Below, one piece after another: positions 7,966-16,933 of a stretch of 64,000 bases of DNA. The stretch is from the NCBI RefSeq assembly GCF_041821045.1, contig NZ_JBGUAW010000001.1, forward strand, positions 1 to 64,000. Reading direction: 5' to 3'. Made by a program: the position numbers and the translations under genes. This DNA is from Thiohalorhabdus sp. Cl-TMA (GTDB lineage: Bacteria > Pseudomonadota > Gammaproteobacteria > Thiohalorhabdales > Thiohalorhabdaceae). Each line of letters starts with the position of its first letter. The stretch's first letter is position 1. Under the pieces are notes generated by a model. The model was given only the letters and a program-made list of their open reading frames with translations, ran no database searches and was not told the origin of the DNA.

Positions 7966-10900
7966 TCAGTCCGGTTCCCAGACCCGCCAATCGGCCAGCA
8001 GGGGAAAATACAGCGCCGTCCTGGCCGGCCGCTCCTCCAGACTCCGGAACAGCGCGGCGTAGCCCTCCAGCTGCTCCCGGTAGCGCTCCCGCTCGCCGTC
8101 GAGGAAGGCATCGCGGCCGCCGCCCTCGTGGCTGCCGGTCTTGTAGTCCACGATCCAGCGCGTGCCGTCGCCGTCCACGAAGGTGCGGTCGATGACACCG
8201 TTCACCAGCTTGCCGCCCAGCAGGCCGCTGACGGGATATTCGCAGCGGGCCTCGCGGTGCCCGGGGTCGAGCAGCCAGCGGCCGCGCTCGTCAGCCAGGG
8301 TGCCCTGCAGGGCCGCCACGACTCGGTCGGCGGCCTCCTCCAGCGCGGAGCCCGGTACGCCCAAAGCCGCCAGCTCCTCCAGGAAGGTGGGGCGCCGCCC
8401 GGCGATGCGCCCCTCGTCCCAGGCAGCGGGACCCTGCTCGGCGATGACGCGCAGCATGCGGTGGACGAGCGTTCCAACCCGCAGGGCGGTGGTTACCGCG
8501 CACAGGTCGGTTAGCGGCGGCTCCTCCTCACCCCAGGGCGCCGCCTCCGTGCGGGCTTCGGCCTCCCGCTGGTAGCTCTCCGGCTGGGGCTCCGGCCGCC
8601 AGCCGGCGGGCAGGCGCAGGATTCGGTCGGGGGGCGCCTCCCGCGCCGCCGGGGCGGCGGCGGGCTCGGTCAGGCCGGCCTCGAAGGCGGCCTCGAAATC
8701 CGCGCCCACCAGGGGCCACAGCATATGGAGAAGGCTGGTGCTCGGCGGGGTCAGCACCTCCTTGCTCGGCTTCCAGGGACAGTGGCCCACCAGGTGCAGG
8801 CGCCGCTTGGCCCGGGTAGTGGCTACGTAGAGGAGGCGGCGGATCTCGTTGCGGTCCCGCTCCGTCTCGATGCTGCCCAGGTAGTCGTAGATGGGGTCCT
8901 TCTCCGAGCCGGTGGGGTGCACCGGCGCCAGTAGCAGGTCCCGTCCCCGGGCGCTGGGCCGCTCCAGGTGGCGCAGCAGCTTGCCCCCCTCGCCGGCCCT
9001 CAGGTCGCGACCGAGCCCGGGCAGGATCACCACCTCGAACTCCAGCCCCTTGGCCTTGTGGATGGACATGACCTGTACGCGGCCCTCCCCCGGCTCCGGC
9101 CGGGCGTAGAGGCGCTCCATGTGCTCCTCGAGCCGGTCGGGATCGGGCAGGGCGCCCCCCTCCTCCAGCCCCTCCAACAGGTCGAGGAATTCCCGCGCGT
9201 CGTCCAGGTCCGTGGCCCGCGTCGCGGTGGCCGGACCGCCCAGGGCACGCCAGGTCCGCTCCACGCGACGACGCAGGCCGCCCCGTTGGCGGTCCGCCGC
9301 CGCCTCCAGCAGCACCTCCGCCACCCGCTCCAGACGCTGCCGGCCGTCCGCGGACAGACCCGCCCGGACCGCCTCGTCGGCCAGGCGCTCCAGGGGCAGC
9401 GCGTGGGGGGCGGCCCCGAACAGATGGTGCAGGTCCGCCAGCGACAGCCCGCAGCAGGGACCGCGCAGCACAGCCATCCAGGCGATGCGGTCCGCCGGGT
9501 GGCCGAGGGCCCGCGCCAGCGCCTGCAGGCCCTGGATCACGGGCCGCTGGGAGAGCGGCTCGATCTCCACCGCCTGGTAGGGGATGCCGGCCGCCTGCAG
9601 GCGGTCGAGGATTCGCTCCAGATGGGGTCGGGCCCGCACCAGCACCGCCACCCGCTGGGTGGTGTCCTCGGCCAGCGCCTCGCCCACCAGGCGCTCCACC
9701 TCCCGCGCCTCGGCCTCCAGGGCCGCCGCTTCCATGTCGGGGTCGTCGCCGCGCCGCTCCTGCGGGAACAGCACGGGATGGCCGGCCACCTCGGCGCCGG
9801 GAGCGGGCTCGTGGAAGGCACGCGCGGCGGTGTAGGGCACGGCACCAGTGCTGACCTCCTCCGCCCGCGGCAGGATGGCGGGAAAGGCGCCGTTCACCGC
9901 CGACACCACCGCCGGATCGCTGCGGAAGTTGACGGACAGCTCCAGGGGCTCGGGATGCAGGTCGCCTATGCCGGCGGCGCGGGCGCGCAGGAACAGGCCC
10001 ACCTCGGCGTCGCGGAAGCGGTAGATGGACTGCATGGGATCGCCCACCAGGAACAGGCTGCGCCCGTCCCCGGGCGCCCAGCCGGCGGTGAGGCGCTCCA
10101 GCATGCCCATCTGCAGGTTGGAAGTGTCCTGGAACTCGTCCACCAGCAGGTGCGACAGCCGCTGGTCCAGGGCCAGCGCCAGGTCAGTGGGCGCCTCCGG
10201 GTCGCCCAGGGCGTCGCGGGCGGCGAGGCCGAGGCCGGTAAAGTCGATCTCGCCGCGCCTCTGGAACACCAGGTCGAGCTGCGCCGCCGCCAGCGGCAGC
10301 ACCTCGATGAGCGCGTCCAGCAGCCGCCATTGGGCATCGGTGTAGCGGGGCTCGGGCAGAACCGCCACGGACTGGAGGCGCTCGGCCAGCTCCGGCGCCT
10401 GGGTGGCCAGGGCGTCCAGAAGCTCCTTCATGGCCGCCTTGCTGGCCTCGAAGGCCGCCCCCTCCCCCTCCGGCGCGTCCTTGGCGGCGGGGAAGCCCTG
10501 GGTCTTGGTCACCGACCTCCGCCAGTCGCCGTCGCCGGTAAGGAGCAGAGCGGCCAGCCCCTGCCAGGCCGCCAGGTCCTCGGGACCGGTGCCCGGGGGC
10601 CCCTCCCGCCCTTCCAGGCCTAGCAGCGCCGAATCCTTGCCCTGGGCGCGCAGGTTGGCCGCGGCGAAGGCACCCAGCCGCGCCGCCTCCCCCAGTCGAC
10701 CCACCGGGAAGGCCGCCCGGGCGGCCTCCAGGGTCTCGGTGACGGCGCGCTCCAGTGCGGCCTCGAAGAGGGGTCGGGCCTCGTCGGGCGCCAGGCGGTG
10801 ACCCACCAGGGGCGCCAGCCATTCCTCCCGGTGGGCCAGCAGGTCCGCCAGCAGGCCCTCGGCCCGCTCCCAGTTGTTGTCCAGGTGGCGCACGAGTGCC

Positions 10901-11454
10901 GCCACCTGCTCGCTGTAGCCGTCGTGCTCCACCAGCCCCAGCGTGGCGCGCGCCGCCTCCTCATACAGCGGGCCGGCGCGCTCCGTGACGCTCGGCGGCA
11001 GGCCGAATCCGGCCAGCACCGGAAGCTGGCGGGCCAAGGAGGCGCACAGGGCGTCGATGGTCTGCACCCGCAGCCGGTTGGGATTACGGGCCAGGTTCCA
11101 GCGCGCCTCCTCGGGCTTGGCCGTCTCGCGCTCCAGCACGGCGTCGGCCATGGCGCGCGTGATGCGGGCGTTGTCGTCGGCGGGCGGCTCCCCGGCCTCC
11201 GCCGCCCGCAGGGCGCCGACGATGCGGCTGCGCATCTCCTCGGCGGCCTTGCGGGTGAAGGTGATGGCCAGGATCTCCTCGGGCTCCTCCACCGTGGTGA
11301 GCAGCCGCAGGAAGCGGTTCACCAGGAGGCTGGTCTTCCCGGAGCCGGCCGGGGCCTGGACGATGAAGGAGCGCTCCGGGTCGATGGCGGCGCGGCGCGC
11401 CTCGCCGTCGGCCAGCCCCTCCTGGAAGGGAACGGCCCGCTCACTCGCCGCCAA
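7966..11454 (-). CDS. AddA/RecB-like helicase-nuclease for double-strand break repair
   Basis: A 1162-aa UvrD-family helicase with a C-terminal nuclease. Motifs in order: Walker A APAGSGKT (34-41), LLVDEFQDTSNLQ (Walker B), LFLVGDPMQSIYRFRDAE, MSIHKAKGLEFEVVILPG, LLYVATTRAKRRL, and near the C-terminus WIVDYKTGS, the D-x-K core of a PD-(D/E)XK nuclease (about 1110-1120). This is the layout of AddA. With the partner gene just upstream it should process double-strand ends for RecA. The start is TTG at 11454, overlapping the partner's stop by 14 bases, so the two are translationally coupled. The helicase core is complete. The name addA is withheld because in proteobacteria this pair forms a distinct branch. 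Confidence 0.85.
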   Translation of the reverse strand: MAASERAVPFQEGLADGEARRAAIDPERSFIVQAPAGSGKTSLLVNRFLRLLTTVEEPEEILAITFTRKAAEEMRSRIVGALRAAEAGEPPADDNARITRAMADAVLERETAKPEEARWNLARNPNRLRVQTIDALCASLARQLPVLAGFGLPPSVTERAGPLYEEAARATLGLVEHDGYSEQVAALVRHLDNNWERAEGLLADLLAHREEWLAPLVGHRLAPDEARPLFEAALERAVTETLEAARAAFPVGRLGEAARLGAFAAANLRAQGKDSALLGLEGREGPPGTGPEDLAAWQGLAALLLTGDGDWRRSVTKTQGFPAAKDAPEGEGAAFEASKAAMKELLDALATQAPELAERLQSVAVLPEPRYTDAQWRLLDALIEVLPLAAAQLDLVFQRRGEIDFTGLGLAARDALGDPEAPTDLALALDQRLSHLLVDEFQDTSNLQMGMLERLTAGWAPGDGRSLFLVGDPMQSIYRFRDAEVGLFLRARAAGIGDLHPEPLELSVNFRSDPAVVSAVNGAFPAILPRAEEVSTGAVPYTAARAFHEPAPGAEVAGHPVLFPQERRGDDPDMEAAALEAEAREVERLVGEALAEDTTQRVAVLVRARPHLERILDRLQAAGIPYQAVEIEPLSQRPVIQGLQALARALGHPADRIAWMAVLRGPCCGLSLADLHHLFGAAPHALPLERLADEAVRAGLSADGRQRLERVAEVLLEAAADRQRGGLRRRVERTWRALGGPATATRATDLDDAREFLDLLEGLEEGGALPDPDRLEEHMERLYARPEPGEGRVQVMSIHKAKGLEFEVVILPGLGRDLRAGEGGKLLRHLERPSARGRDLLLAPVHPTGSEKDPIYDYLGSIETERDRNEIRRLLYVATTRAKRRLHLVGHCPWKPSKEVLTPPSTSLLHMLWPLVGADFEAAFEAGLTEPAAAPAAREAPPDRILRLPAGWRPEPQPESYQREAEARTEAAPWGEEEPPLTDLCAVTTALRVGTLVHRMLRVIAEQGPAAWDEGRIAGRRPTFLEELAALGVPGSALEEAADRVVAALQGTLADERGRWLLDPGHREARCEYPVSGLLGGKLVNGVIDRTFVDGDGTRWIVDYKTGSHEGGGRDAFLDGERERYREQLEGYAALFRSLEERPARTALYFPLLADWRVWEPD

Positions 11455-14215
11455 GGTCGTCTTTCCCCGGGTCGTCGTGGTGGATCTGGCACAAGGCCGG
11501 GAGCGGGCAGGTCCGGCAGGGCGACTTGCTGCTGCCGGGTCCGAAGCGGGGGGCCACCGCCGCCTTGCCGGTGCGGATCTCCTCCGCCAGGTCGCCGAGC
11601 ACCTGCCGCCAGTCCCCGGCCAGGGCGGCCCAGTTCCGGCCCTCCGCCTCCCGGGCCTGGTCGGCGGGCTTGATGCCGCGGCCGCCCGACCCCTCGTCGA
11701 TGCCGTCGGCGGCGAGGCCGCTGAAGTCCATGAGGTCCGGCTTGAGCCGCACGAAGGCCGCCCCGGCCACCTGCTCGCCCAGGGCCAGGGCGTACAGGGG
11801 AAGCTGGGGCTCCTCGGGGCGCTCGCCCAGCCAGCGCCGGTAATCGGCCTCGCCGGTCTTGTAGTCGATCACCAGCCAGCGGCCGTCCGCCAGCTCGTCC
11901 ACGCGGTCCACCTGGAGCTTGACGTTCACCCCGCCCACCGCCGCCTCGGCGGGCAGCTCGCGGTCCAGCACCCGGAACGGGGTGTGCCGCTGGGCCTCCT
12001 TGCCCAGCCATTGCTCCAGGCGCTCGGTGAGGCGCCGCACCTCCAGGCGGGCCGCGCGCTCGCCGAACAGCCCGGGGTGCTCGCGGCGCGTCGAGTCCAC
12101 CGCGGCGCGGCTGGCCGCCTTGCAGAGCTGATTGAGCCGCTCGGGGCTGCAATCCCGGAGCGTGGCCTGGTCGCCGAGCTCGCCCCAAACGGTGTGCAGG
12201 GCTTCGTGCAGGAGGTTGCCGCGGATCGGTGGCGTGGGGTGGGAAGGCGGCGCCTCCGGGGCGGAGGCGCCCAGCCGGCGGGCGGCGAAGGCCCGGAAGG
12301 GGCAGGCCGACTGATCGCGGAACAGCGAGGCGCCGCCCGGCACCGGCCCCTCCTCGCCCAGCGGCGGCCCCCACGGATCGTGCAGGGGCTCCAGGTCCGC
12401 GGCGCGCCGCAGACGCTCCTCCCAGGCCCGGCCGGGCACGGAGGCCTCGGGCGGCGCCGGCTCCGGGGCCAGCCCGGCCACCAGCGGACTGGGCTGCAGC
12501 TCCTCGTCGCGCGCGCCGCGCTCCGGATAGCTGGCCACCACCACCGGCGCCGAGGCCAGGAGGCGCTGCATGGTGCGCTCGGCGAAGGCCAGCTCCCGCT
12601 CCGGCGTGGCCCGGGGGAGCCCCTGCTGGCGCTGCAGGCGCCGCGGCAGAAAGGGGTTGGGCCGGGGCGGCTGCGGCCAGGCCCCCTCGTGCATCCCCAA
12701 CAGCCACAGCCGGTCGAATTCCAGGCCCGCCGCCTCCAGGATGCCCAGCACCTGCACCGGGGCCTCCGGGTTGCTGCGCGGCTGGAAGACCGCCTCGCCC
12801 GCCAGCCGGCGCAGCCGCCGCAGGGCCTCGTGCAAGGGTACCGGCCCGGATACGCCGTCCAGCGCCGCCATGGGCTCCAGGACCCGCTCCCGCCAGGCGC
12901 CCACCGCCTGGAACTCCACGCTGTCCAGGGTGCGCTCGCCGGGCCAGCCCAGGTCGCCCAGCAGGTCGGCGAAGGTCTCGGCCCAGGCGCTCGGCGGCCG
13001 GTGGGCGGGCAGCGCCTCCAGGCGGCGCCGGGCCCGGCCGAGGGCCCCGGCGAGCCGCGGACAGCCGTGGGCCGCGGGCTTGCCCCCGGCACCCGTGGCG
13101 GCGGCGAGCTGGGCAACCACCGAGCGATCCACGCCCTGGCCGCCCCGGCGGCGCAGGCGCAGGTCCAGGCGCACCCGCGCCCCCGCCTCCGCCTCGCTCG
13201 CCTCCAGGTAGGGGGAGCGGACCAGCGCCCCGGCCTCGGTGATGGGCAGCTCGTCCACCACCAGGGACAGGACGGACAGGGCGGCGTGCAGGACCGGCAC
13301 CTCCGCCAGGGGCTGGCCCAGGGAGAGGTTGAAGGCCAGCTCGTCGGGGGCCCGCTCGGGATGGGTCAGGGGGTCGTGGAAGGTGTCCAGCAGCGCCCGC
13401 TCCAGGGGAGCGCGCACCTCGCCCAGGTCAGGGACCACGATCCCCACCGGGCCCTCGGCGCCCGCCTCCAGCTCATGCCGCGCCCAGGCAGCGGCCGCCC
13501 GGATCTCCGCGTCCCGGTCCGGGTAGGGGGCCAGCCGGGCCGCGGGGCTTTCGCTGCCGGGTCGCGGCTCCGGCGCACCCGCCACCTCCGTGCCCAGCGC
13601 CTCCAGCACGTCCAGGAGGTGGGCCTGCTGGGGAGAGCGCTCGTCGAAGCCCGCCAGCACCAGCCGGCGGGGCGGTGGCAGGGCCCCCTCGCGAAAGGCG
13701 GCGGCCAGCCGGTCGGGAAGCTGTGCGCGGGTGATCCAGCCGCCCCGCGCCAGCCGGCGCTCGAAGGCGCCGCGCCAGCGGCGGAAGGCGCTGGCGTCCA
13801 CCGAGGCCGCCGCCTCCTGCGAATCGCCGGGACCCGCGGCCTGGTCCAGCCGCCACTGGTGCACCAGGGTCCAGGCCTCCTGCACCAGCGGGGCGGTTCC
13901 GGCGACGCGGAACCCTTCCGGGAGCTCCGCGTCCGCCGCCATGACCGCCTCCCAGAGGGTCAGCTCCTGGCCCGGGCCGAGGAGCATGCCCGGCAGGGCC
14001 GCGAAGTCCCGCGCATCAGTCCAGCAGCGCTGCAGCCATGCCTCCCAGGGCAGGGCATCCGGACTGGGCCAGGCGGCGCGCCCGGCCTCCAGCTGGCGCT
14101 GCTGGTAGGCCCGGCGCAGGGTGCGGGCGAGTCGGTTGGTGGCGGACAGGACGGTGGCGCCCTGTTCCAGCTCGTCGAGGAGTCGGGATTCCATGGCTCT
14201 CGGCAGCGATTGCAC
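11441..14215 (-). CDS. AddB-like PD-(D/E)XK nuclease with iron-sulfur cysteines
   Basis: A 924-aa partner of the helicase-nuclease at 7966-11454. The N-terminus (VLSATNRLARTL, then AWPSPDALPWEAWL) is typical of the family I know as 'probable DNA repair protein' (TIGR03623 type), and no intact Walker A is present, as for a degenerate helicase scaffold. The C-terminal nuclease has LVIDYKTGEADYRRWL and QLPLYALAL. Cys in SACPFRAFAARRL together with CRTCPLPALC near the end gives the C...C-x2-C-x5-C set that binds a 4Fe-4S cluster in AddB. GTG at 14215 is the outermost start; ATG at 14194, with GAGAG before it, is equally possible. Confidence 0.82.
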   Translation of the reverse strand: MQSLPRAMESRLLDELEQGATVLSATNRLARTLRRAYQQRQLEAGRAAWPSPDALPWEAWLQRCWTDARDFAALPGMLLGPGQELTLWEAVMAADAELPEGFRVAGTAPLVQEAWTLVHQWRLDQAAGPGDSQEAAASVDASAFRRWRGAFERRLARGGWITRAQLPDRLAAAFREGALPPPRRLVLAGFDERSPQQAHLLDVLEALGTEVAGAPEPRPGSESPAARLAPYPDRDAEIRAAAAWARHELEAGAEGPVGIVVPDLGEVRAPLERALLDTFHDPLTHPERAPDELAFNLSLGQPLAEVPVLHAALSVLSLVVDELPITEAGALVRSPYLEASEAEAGARVRLDLRLRRRGGQGVDRSVVAQLAAATGAGGKPAAHGCPRLAGALGRARRRLEALPAHRPPSAWAETFADLLGDLGWPGERTLDSVEFQAVGAWRERVLEPMAALDGVSGPVPLHEALRRLRRLAGEAVFQPRSNPEAPVQVLGILEAAGLEFDRLWLLGMHEGAWPQPPRPNPFLPRRLQRQQGLPRATPERELAFAERTMQRLLASAPVVVASYPERGARDEELQPSPLVAGLAPEPAPPEASVPGRAWEERLRRAADLEPLHDPWGPPLGEEGPVPGGASLFRDQSACPFRAFAARRLGASAPEAPPSHPTPPIRGNLLHEALHTVWGELGDQATLRDCSPERLNQLCKAASRAAVDSTRREHPGLFGERAARLEVRRLTERLEQWLGKEAQRHTPFRVLDRELPAEAAVGGVNVKLQVDRVDELADGRWLVIDYKTGEADYRRWLGERPEEPQLPLYALALGEQVAGAAFVRLKPDLMDFSGLAADGIDEGSGGRGIKPADQAREAEGRNWAALAGDWRQVLGDLAEEIRTGKAAVAPRFGPGSSKSPCRTCPLPALCQIHHDDPGKDDLGGE

Positions 14216-14465
14216 CCGGGCCGGGCTAGTAGGGGTTCATCCCGAGAAGGATGCCCCATTTCCGGCCCCGGGGCCAACCGCCGGGCGCGAGCGGCGCCTC
14301 GCCGGACGGGGTTTCGGAGGGAACGCCCATCGCGGAACGAGTCCGATCGCCGGGGCTTGACCGTGGTCGAGAAGTCGGGACAGTGCCCCGTTTAAGCGCT
14401 ATCCGCGTCCTTCAACCGGCCCCACCAGGGGTACCGCCCCAAGGGCCCCTTGCCGATTCCACGGG

Positions 14466-15035
14466 CTAGGTCCGGCCGCGGCTGTGGCCATCCCCCACCC
14501 CCCCGGCGATGAGGTGGGCGGTCCGCAGGGGCTCGGGGATCTTGCCGTGCAGCGCCCACTGGTGCACCGCTTGCTCCGCCTCGGCGGGGGTCAGTCCGGC
14601 CCGCTGGACGTGGACCCCGGCGACGGGCTCCATGGGCCCCAATCGTTCCAGGACGGCCCACTTGCGCGCGCCGTCCGGTACGCGCTCCAGCAGGGCGCGA
14701 CGGATGCGCGGCCGGTCCGGCGCCCGGCGGGAGACCACCAGCACCGGGATTCCGAGGGCGTGGTGGAGCAGCACCGGGTCCACCACGTTAAATCCGGCCA
14801 CGGCCACGCCCTGCAGGAGGATCAGCTTGAGCTGGGCGTGGAATCGCGACTGGGCCACCAGGCGGATCAGGGTGGCGGTGGCGTCGGCACCGTCCCGGCG
14901 TACGTGGCCGCTCACCACGCCGTCCAGCCGGTCGCGGGCGAATACCGCCCCCACCACCCGCACCGGCCCCTCGCTGTCCCGGCCGAAGGGGACGTCGTCG
15001 AAGCCGATGGCATGCGCGAACCCGACTCGCCCCAT
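14466..15035 (-). CDS. DUF99 family protein (endonuclease dU-like)
   Basis: A 189-aa protein with the full DUF99 pattern: IGFDDVPF at the N-terminus, RVVGAVF, RDGADATATLI, GVAVAGFNVVD, GIPVLVVSRRAPD, and the C-terminal PEPLRTAHLIAGGVGDGHSRGR. The fold is related to endonuclease V (RNase H-like). Archaeal members cleave DNA next to deoxyuridine, so a role in removing deaminated cytosine is plausible but untested here. The family is mainly archaeal. The gene starts 12 bases after the stop of the TetR gene on the same strand, so the two may be cotranscribed. Confidence 0.82.
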   Translation of the reverse strand: MGRVGFAHAIGFDDVPFGRDSEGPVRVVGAVFARDRLDGVVSGHVRRDGADATATLIRLVAQSRFHAQLKLILLQGVAVAGFNVVDPVLLHHALGIPVLVVSRRAPDRPRIRRALLERVPDGARKWAVLERLGPMEPVAGVHVQRAGLTPAEAEQAVHQWALHGKIPEPLRTAHLIAGGVGDGHSRGRT

Positions 15036-15046
15036 GACGGAACGGC

Positions 15047-15679
15047 TCAGGTGCCTTCGGGGGCCGGGACCACCCCGAACAGCAGCTCGAGGTAATTGCG
15101 GTAGTGGCGCAGGTGGGCGGCCACCACCTCCGGTTCGCCCCGGGTTTTGGAGAGGATGAAGGCGCCCTCGAAGACGGTGGTGAGCAGGTCGGCGAGGCCG
15201 GCGGCGTCCACAGGGAGCCGGGGCGGATAGGCCGCGAGGACCGCCTCGAACTTGCTCCCGAGGCGCTCCCGCCAGCGATCGAAGGTGGTGTTGATGACGC
15301 CGATGGTGGCGGGGTCGAACTGCCGGCTCTCGTAGCAGTAGGAGGCGAATAGGCAGCCCGGGTAGGGCTCGGTGAGGGCCCCGGCGGCCTCCTCGTAGAG
15401 CCCCACGAAGATCAGGACCTGCTGAAGTGGATCGCGGCTCAGGCGCTCGGCGCGGGCCATGTACGCCTCCAGGTTGGCCAAGTCCTGCTCCGAGTAGCGC
15501 TCCACCAGGGCGCGGGCCAGCTCCCCCTTGCCGCGGAAATGGTAAAAGAAGGCGCCCTTGGTGATGCCGGTCTCGGTGAGGACCATGTCGAGGGAAGTAC
15601 CGGCGAAGCCGTGGTCCAGTACCAGCGATTCGGTGGCATTCAGGATGCGCTCTCGGGTGGCGCTGCCATCGCGCGGCAT
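15047..15679 (-). CDS. TetR family transcriptional regulator
   Basis: A 210-aa regulator. The helix-turn-helix lies in the first 50 residues (RERILNATESLVLDHGFA, then ITKGAFFYHFRGKGELARAL), and the helical ligand-binding part follows, with a Cys in YPGCLFASYCYESRQF as in NemR/AcrR-like repressors that carry the TetR_C domain with a 'PGCL' motif. ATG at 15679 is used: GGAGG lies 8 bases upstream, while the longer frame to 15745 would cover the operator. It is divergent from a methyltransferase gene and two operator-like palindromes lie between them, so it very likely represses itself and that gene. Confidence 0.9.
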   Translation of the reverse strand: MPRDGSATRERILNATESLVLDHGFAGTSLDMVLTETGITKGAFFYHFRGKGELARALVERYSEQDLANLEAYMARAERLSRDPLQQVLIFVGLYEEAAGALTEPYPGCLFASYCYESRQFDPATIGVINTTFDRWRERLGSKFEAVLAAYPPRLPVDAAGLADLLTTVFEGAFILSKTRGEPEVVAAHLRHYRNYLELLFGVVPAPEGT

Positions 15680-15712
15680 GGGGAGTCCTCCAGGGTTGTT
15701 CGGCCGCCCTTG

Positions 15713-15728
15713 CATACCGGACGGTATG
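15713..15728. promoter_or_regulatory. Candidate TetR operator 1
   Basis: Perfect palindrome CATACC-GGAC-GGTATG, 34 bases upstream of the TetR start. It has the ACC-N4-GGT core seen in NemR-type boxes (TAGACC-N4-GGTCTA). Confidence 0.55.
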
Positions 15729-15812
15729 GAGATTTTTGCCTGCAAACCTTTAGGAAATCCACCTTATAGGTATTCACCCCAATTCATTTCGGCCCGGAGC
15801 CGGCGTAGTTCT

Positions 15813-15828
15813 TATACCAACCGGTCTG
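15813..15828. promoter_or_regulatory. Candidate TetR operator 2
   Basis: ATACC-AACC-GGTCT, an imperfect palindrome with the same ACC-N4-GGT core as operator 1. It lies 25 bases upstream of the methyltransferase ATG; its centre is exactly 100 bases from that of operator 1. Confidence 0.5.
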
Positions 15829-15853
15829 TTTAACACCCAGGGAGGGCCAGACC

Positions 15854-16933
15854 ATGAGCTACGATACCCAGAAAGCCGAGGCTTTTGGCGACCGCATGGT
15901 GGACGTTCTGAACCAGGGGGCCTTGAGCCTCATGGTCTCGGTGGGCCACCGCACGGGCCTGTTTGACTGGCTGGACACCCTTTCCCCCGCTACCAGCACG
16001 GAGATCGCCCGGGAAAGCGGGCTGGATGAGCGCTATGTGCGCGAAGGGTTGGGGGCGCTGGTGACCGGCGGGGTGGTCGACTACGATTCGGAAACGGGCC
16101 GCTACACCCTGCCGCCCGAGCACGCGGACCTCCTGACCCGGCGGGCGGCGGAGAACGTGGCGGTGTTCGCCCAATACATCCCCCTGCTCGGGGCGGTGGA
16201 GGACGATATAGTGGCCTGCTTCCAACGCGGGGGCGGGGTGCCATACGCGCGCTATCCGCGCTTTCACGCGGTGATGGCGGAGGACAGCGGCCAGACGGTG
16301 CTCTCCTCCCTGATCGACCACATCCTGCCCCTGGCCCCCGGACTCCCGGAGCGTCTGGCGGTGGGCAGCCGGGTCCTGGACGTGGGCTGCGGCAGCGGCC
16401 GGGCGCTCAACCTGCTGGCGGCTACCTACCCCAACAGCCGGTTCCAGGGCTTCGATCTCTCCGGGGAGGCGGTGGCCATCGGACAACGGGAGGCGCAGGA
16501 GCGGGGGCTAGAGAATGTGCGCTTCGCGGTGCGGGACCTGAGCCAATTCGACGTGGAGGCCGAGCCCGAGGCATTCGACCTGGTGACCACTTTCGACGCG
16601 GTCCACGACCAGGCTCGACCCCTGTCGGTGCTGCGGGGCATCCACCGCACCCTGAAGCGGGACGGAGTCTACCTCATGCAAGACATCCACGGCCACAGCG
16701 AGGTCCATCACAACCGCGACCACCCGCTGGGTACCCTGCTCTACACCATCTCTTGCATGCACTGTATGACGGTTTCCCTGGCCCAGGGCGGCGAGGGATT
16801 GGGCGCCATGTGGGGGCGGGAGCAGGCCAGCCGCTACCTGGAAGAGGCGGGGTTCCAATCGGTGAGCATCCATCGGCTGGATCACGACATCCAGAACGAT
16901 TACTACGTGATCCGCAAGGAGGCGGCGCATTAA
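15854..16933 (+). CDS. Winged-helix/SAM-dependent methyltransferase (Rv2258c-like)
   Basis: A 359-aa protein. Residues about 1-90 form a winged-helix-like domain (GHRTGLFDWLDTL, ESGLDERYVREGLGALV), as in O-methyltransferases and the Rv2258c group. From about 165 follows a class I methyltransferase core: SRVLDVGCGSGRAL (motif I), FQGFDLSGEAV, DLVTTFDAVHDQ. The substrate is unknown; the family contains small-molecule methyltransferases. The divergent TetR gene and the operator-like palindrome 25 bases upstream suggest induction by a small molecule that this enzyme may modify. AGGGAGG just before the start is a good ribosome-binding site. Confidence 0.85.
   Translation: MSYDTQKAEAFGDRMVDVLNQGALSLMVSVGHRTGLFDWLDTLSPATSTEIARESGLDERYVREGLGALVTGGVVDYDSETGRYTLPPEHADLLTRRAAENVAVFAQYIPLLGAVEDDIVACFQRGGGVPYARYPRFHAVMAEDSGQTVLSSLIDHILPLAPGLPERLAVGSRVLDVGCGSGRALNLLAATYPNSRFQGFDLSGEAVAIGQREAQERGLENVRFAVRDLSQFDVEAEPEAFDLVTTFDAVHDQARPLSVLRGIHRTLKRDGVYLMQDIHGHSEVHHNRDHPLGTLLYTISCMHCMTVSLAQGGEGLGAMWGREQASRYLEEAGFQSVSIHRLDHDIQNDYYVIRKEAAH

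Noticed and set aside
8968-14395. Very long open frames on the + strand opposite the AddAB-like genes
   Set aside because: They lie antisense to genes with clear motifs, have repeat-like Gly/Arg/Pro/Gln composition and come from the high GC content.
14392-14465. Protein-like tail frame (reading ... GPLGRYPWWGRLKDADSA) after the DUF99 stop
   Set aside because: Its upstream part is a shadow of the DUF99 gene in another frame and no start or homology could be found.
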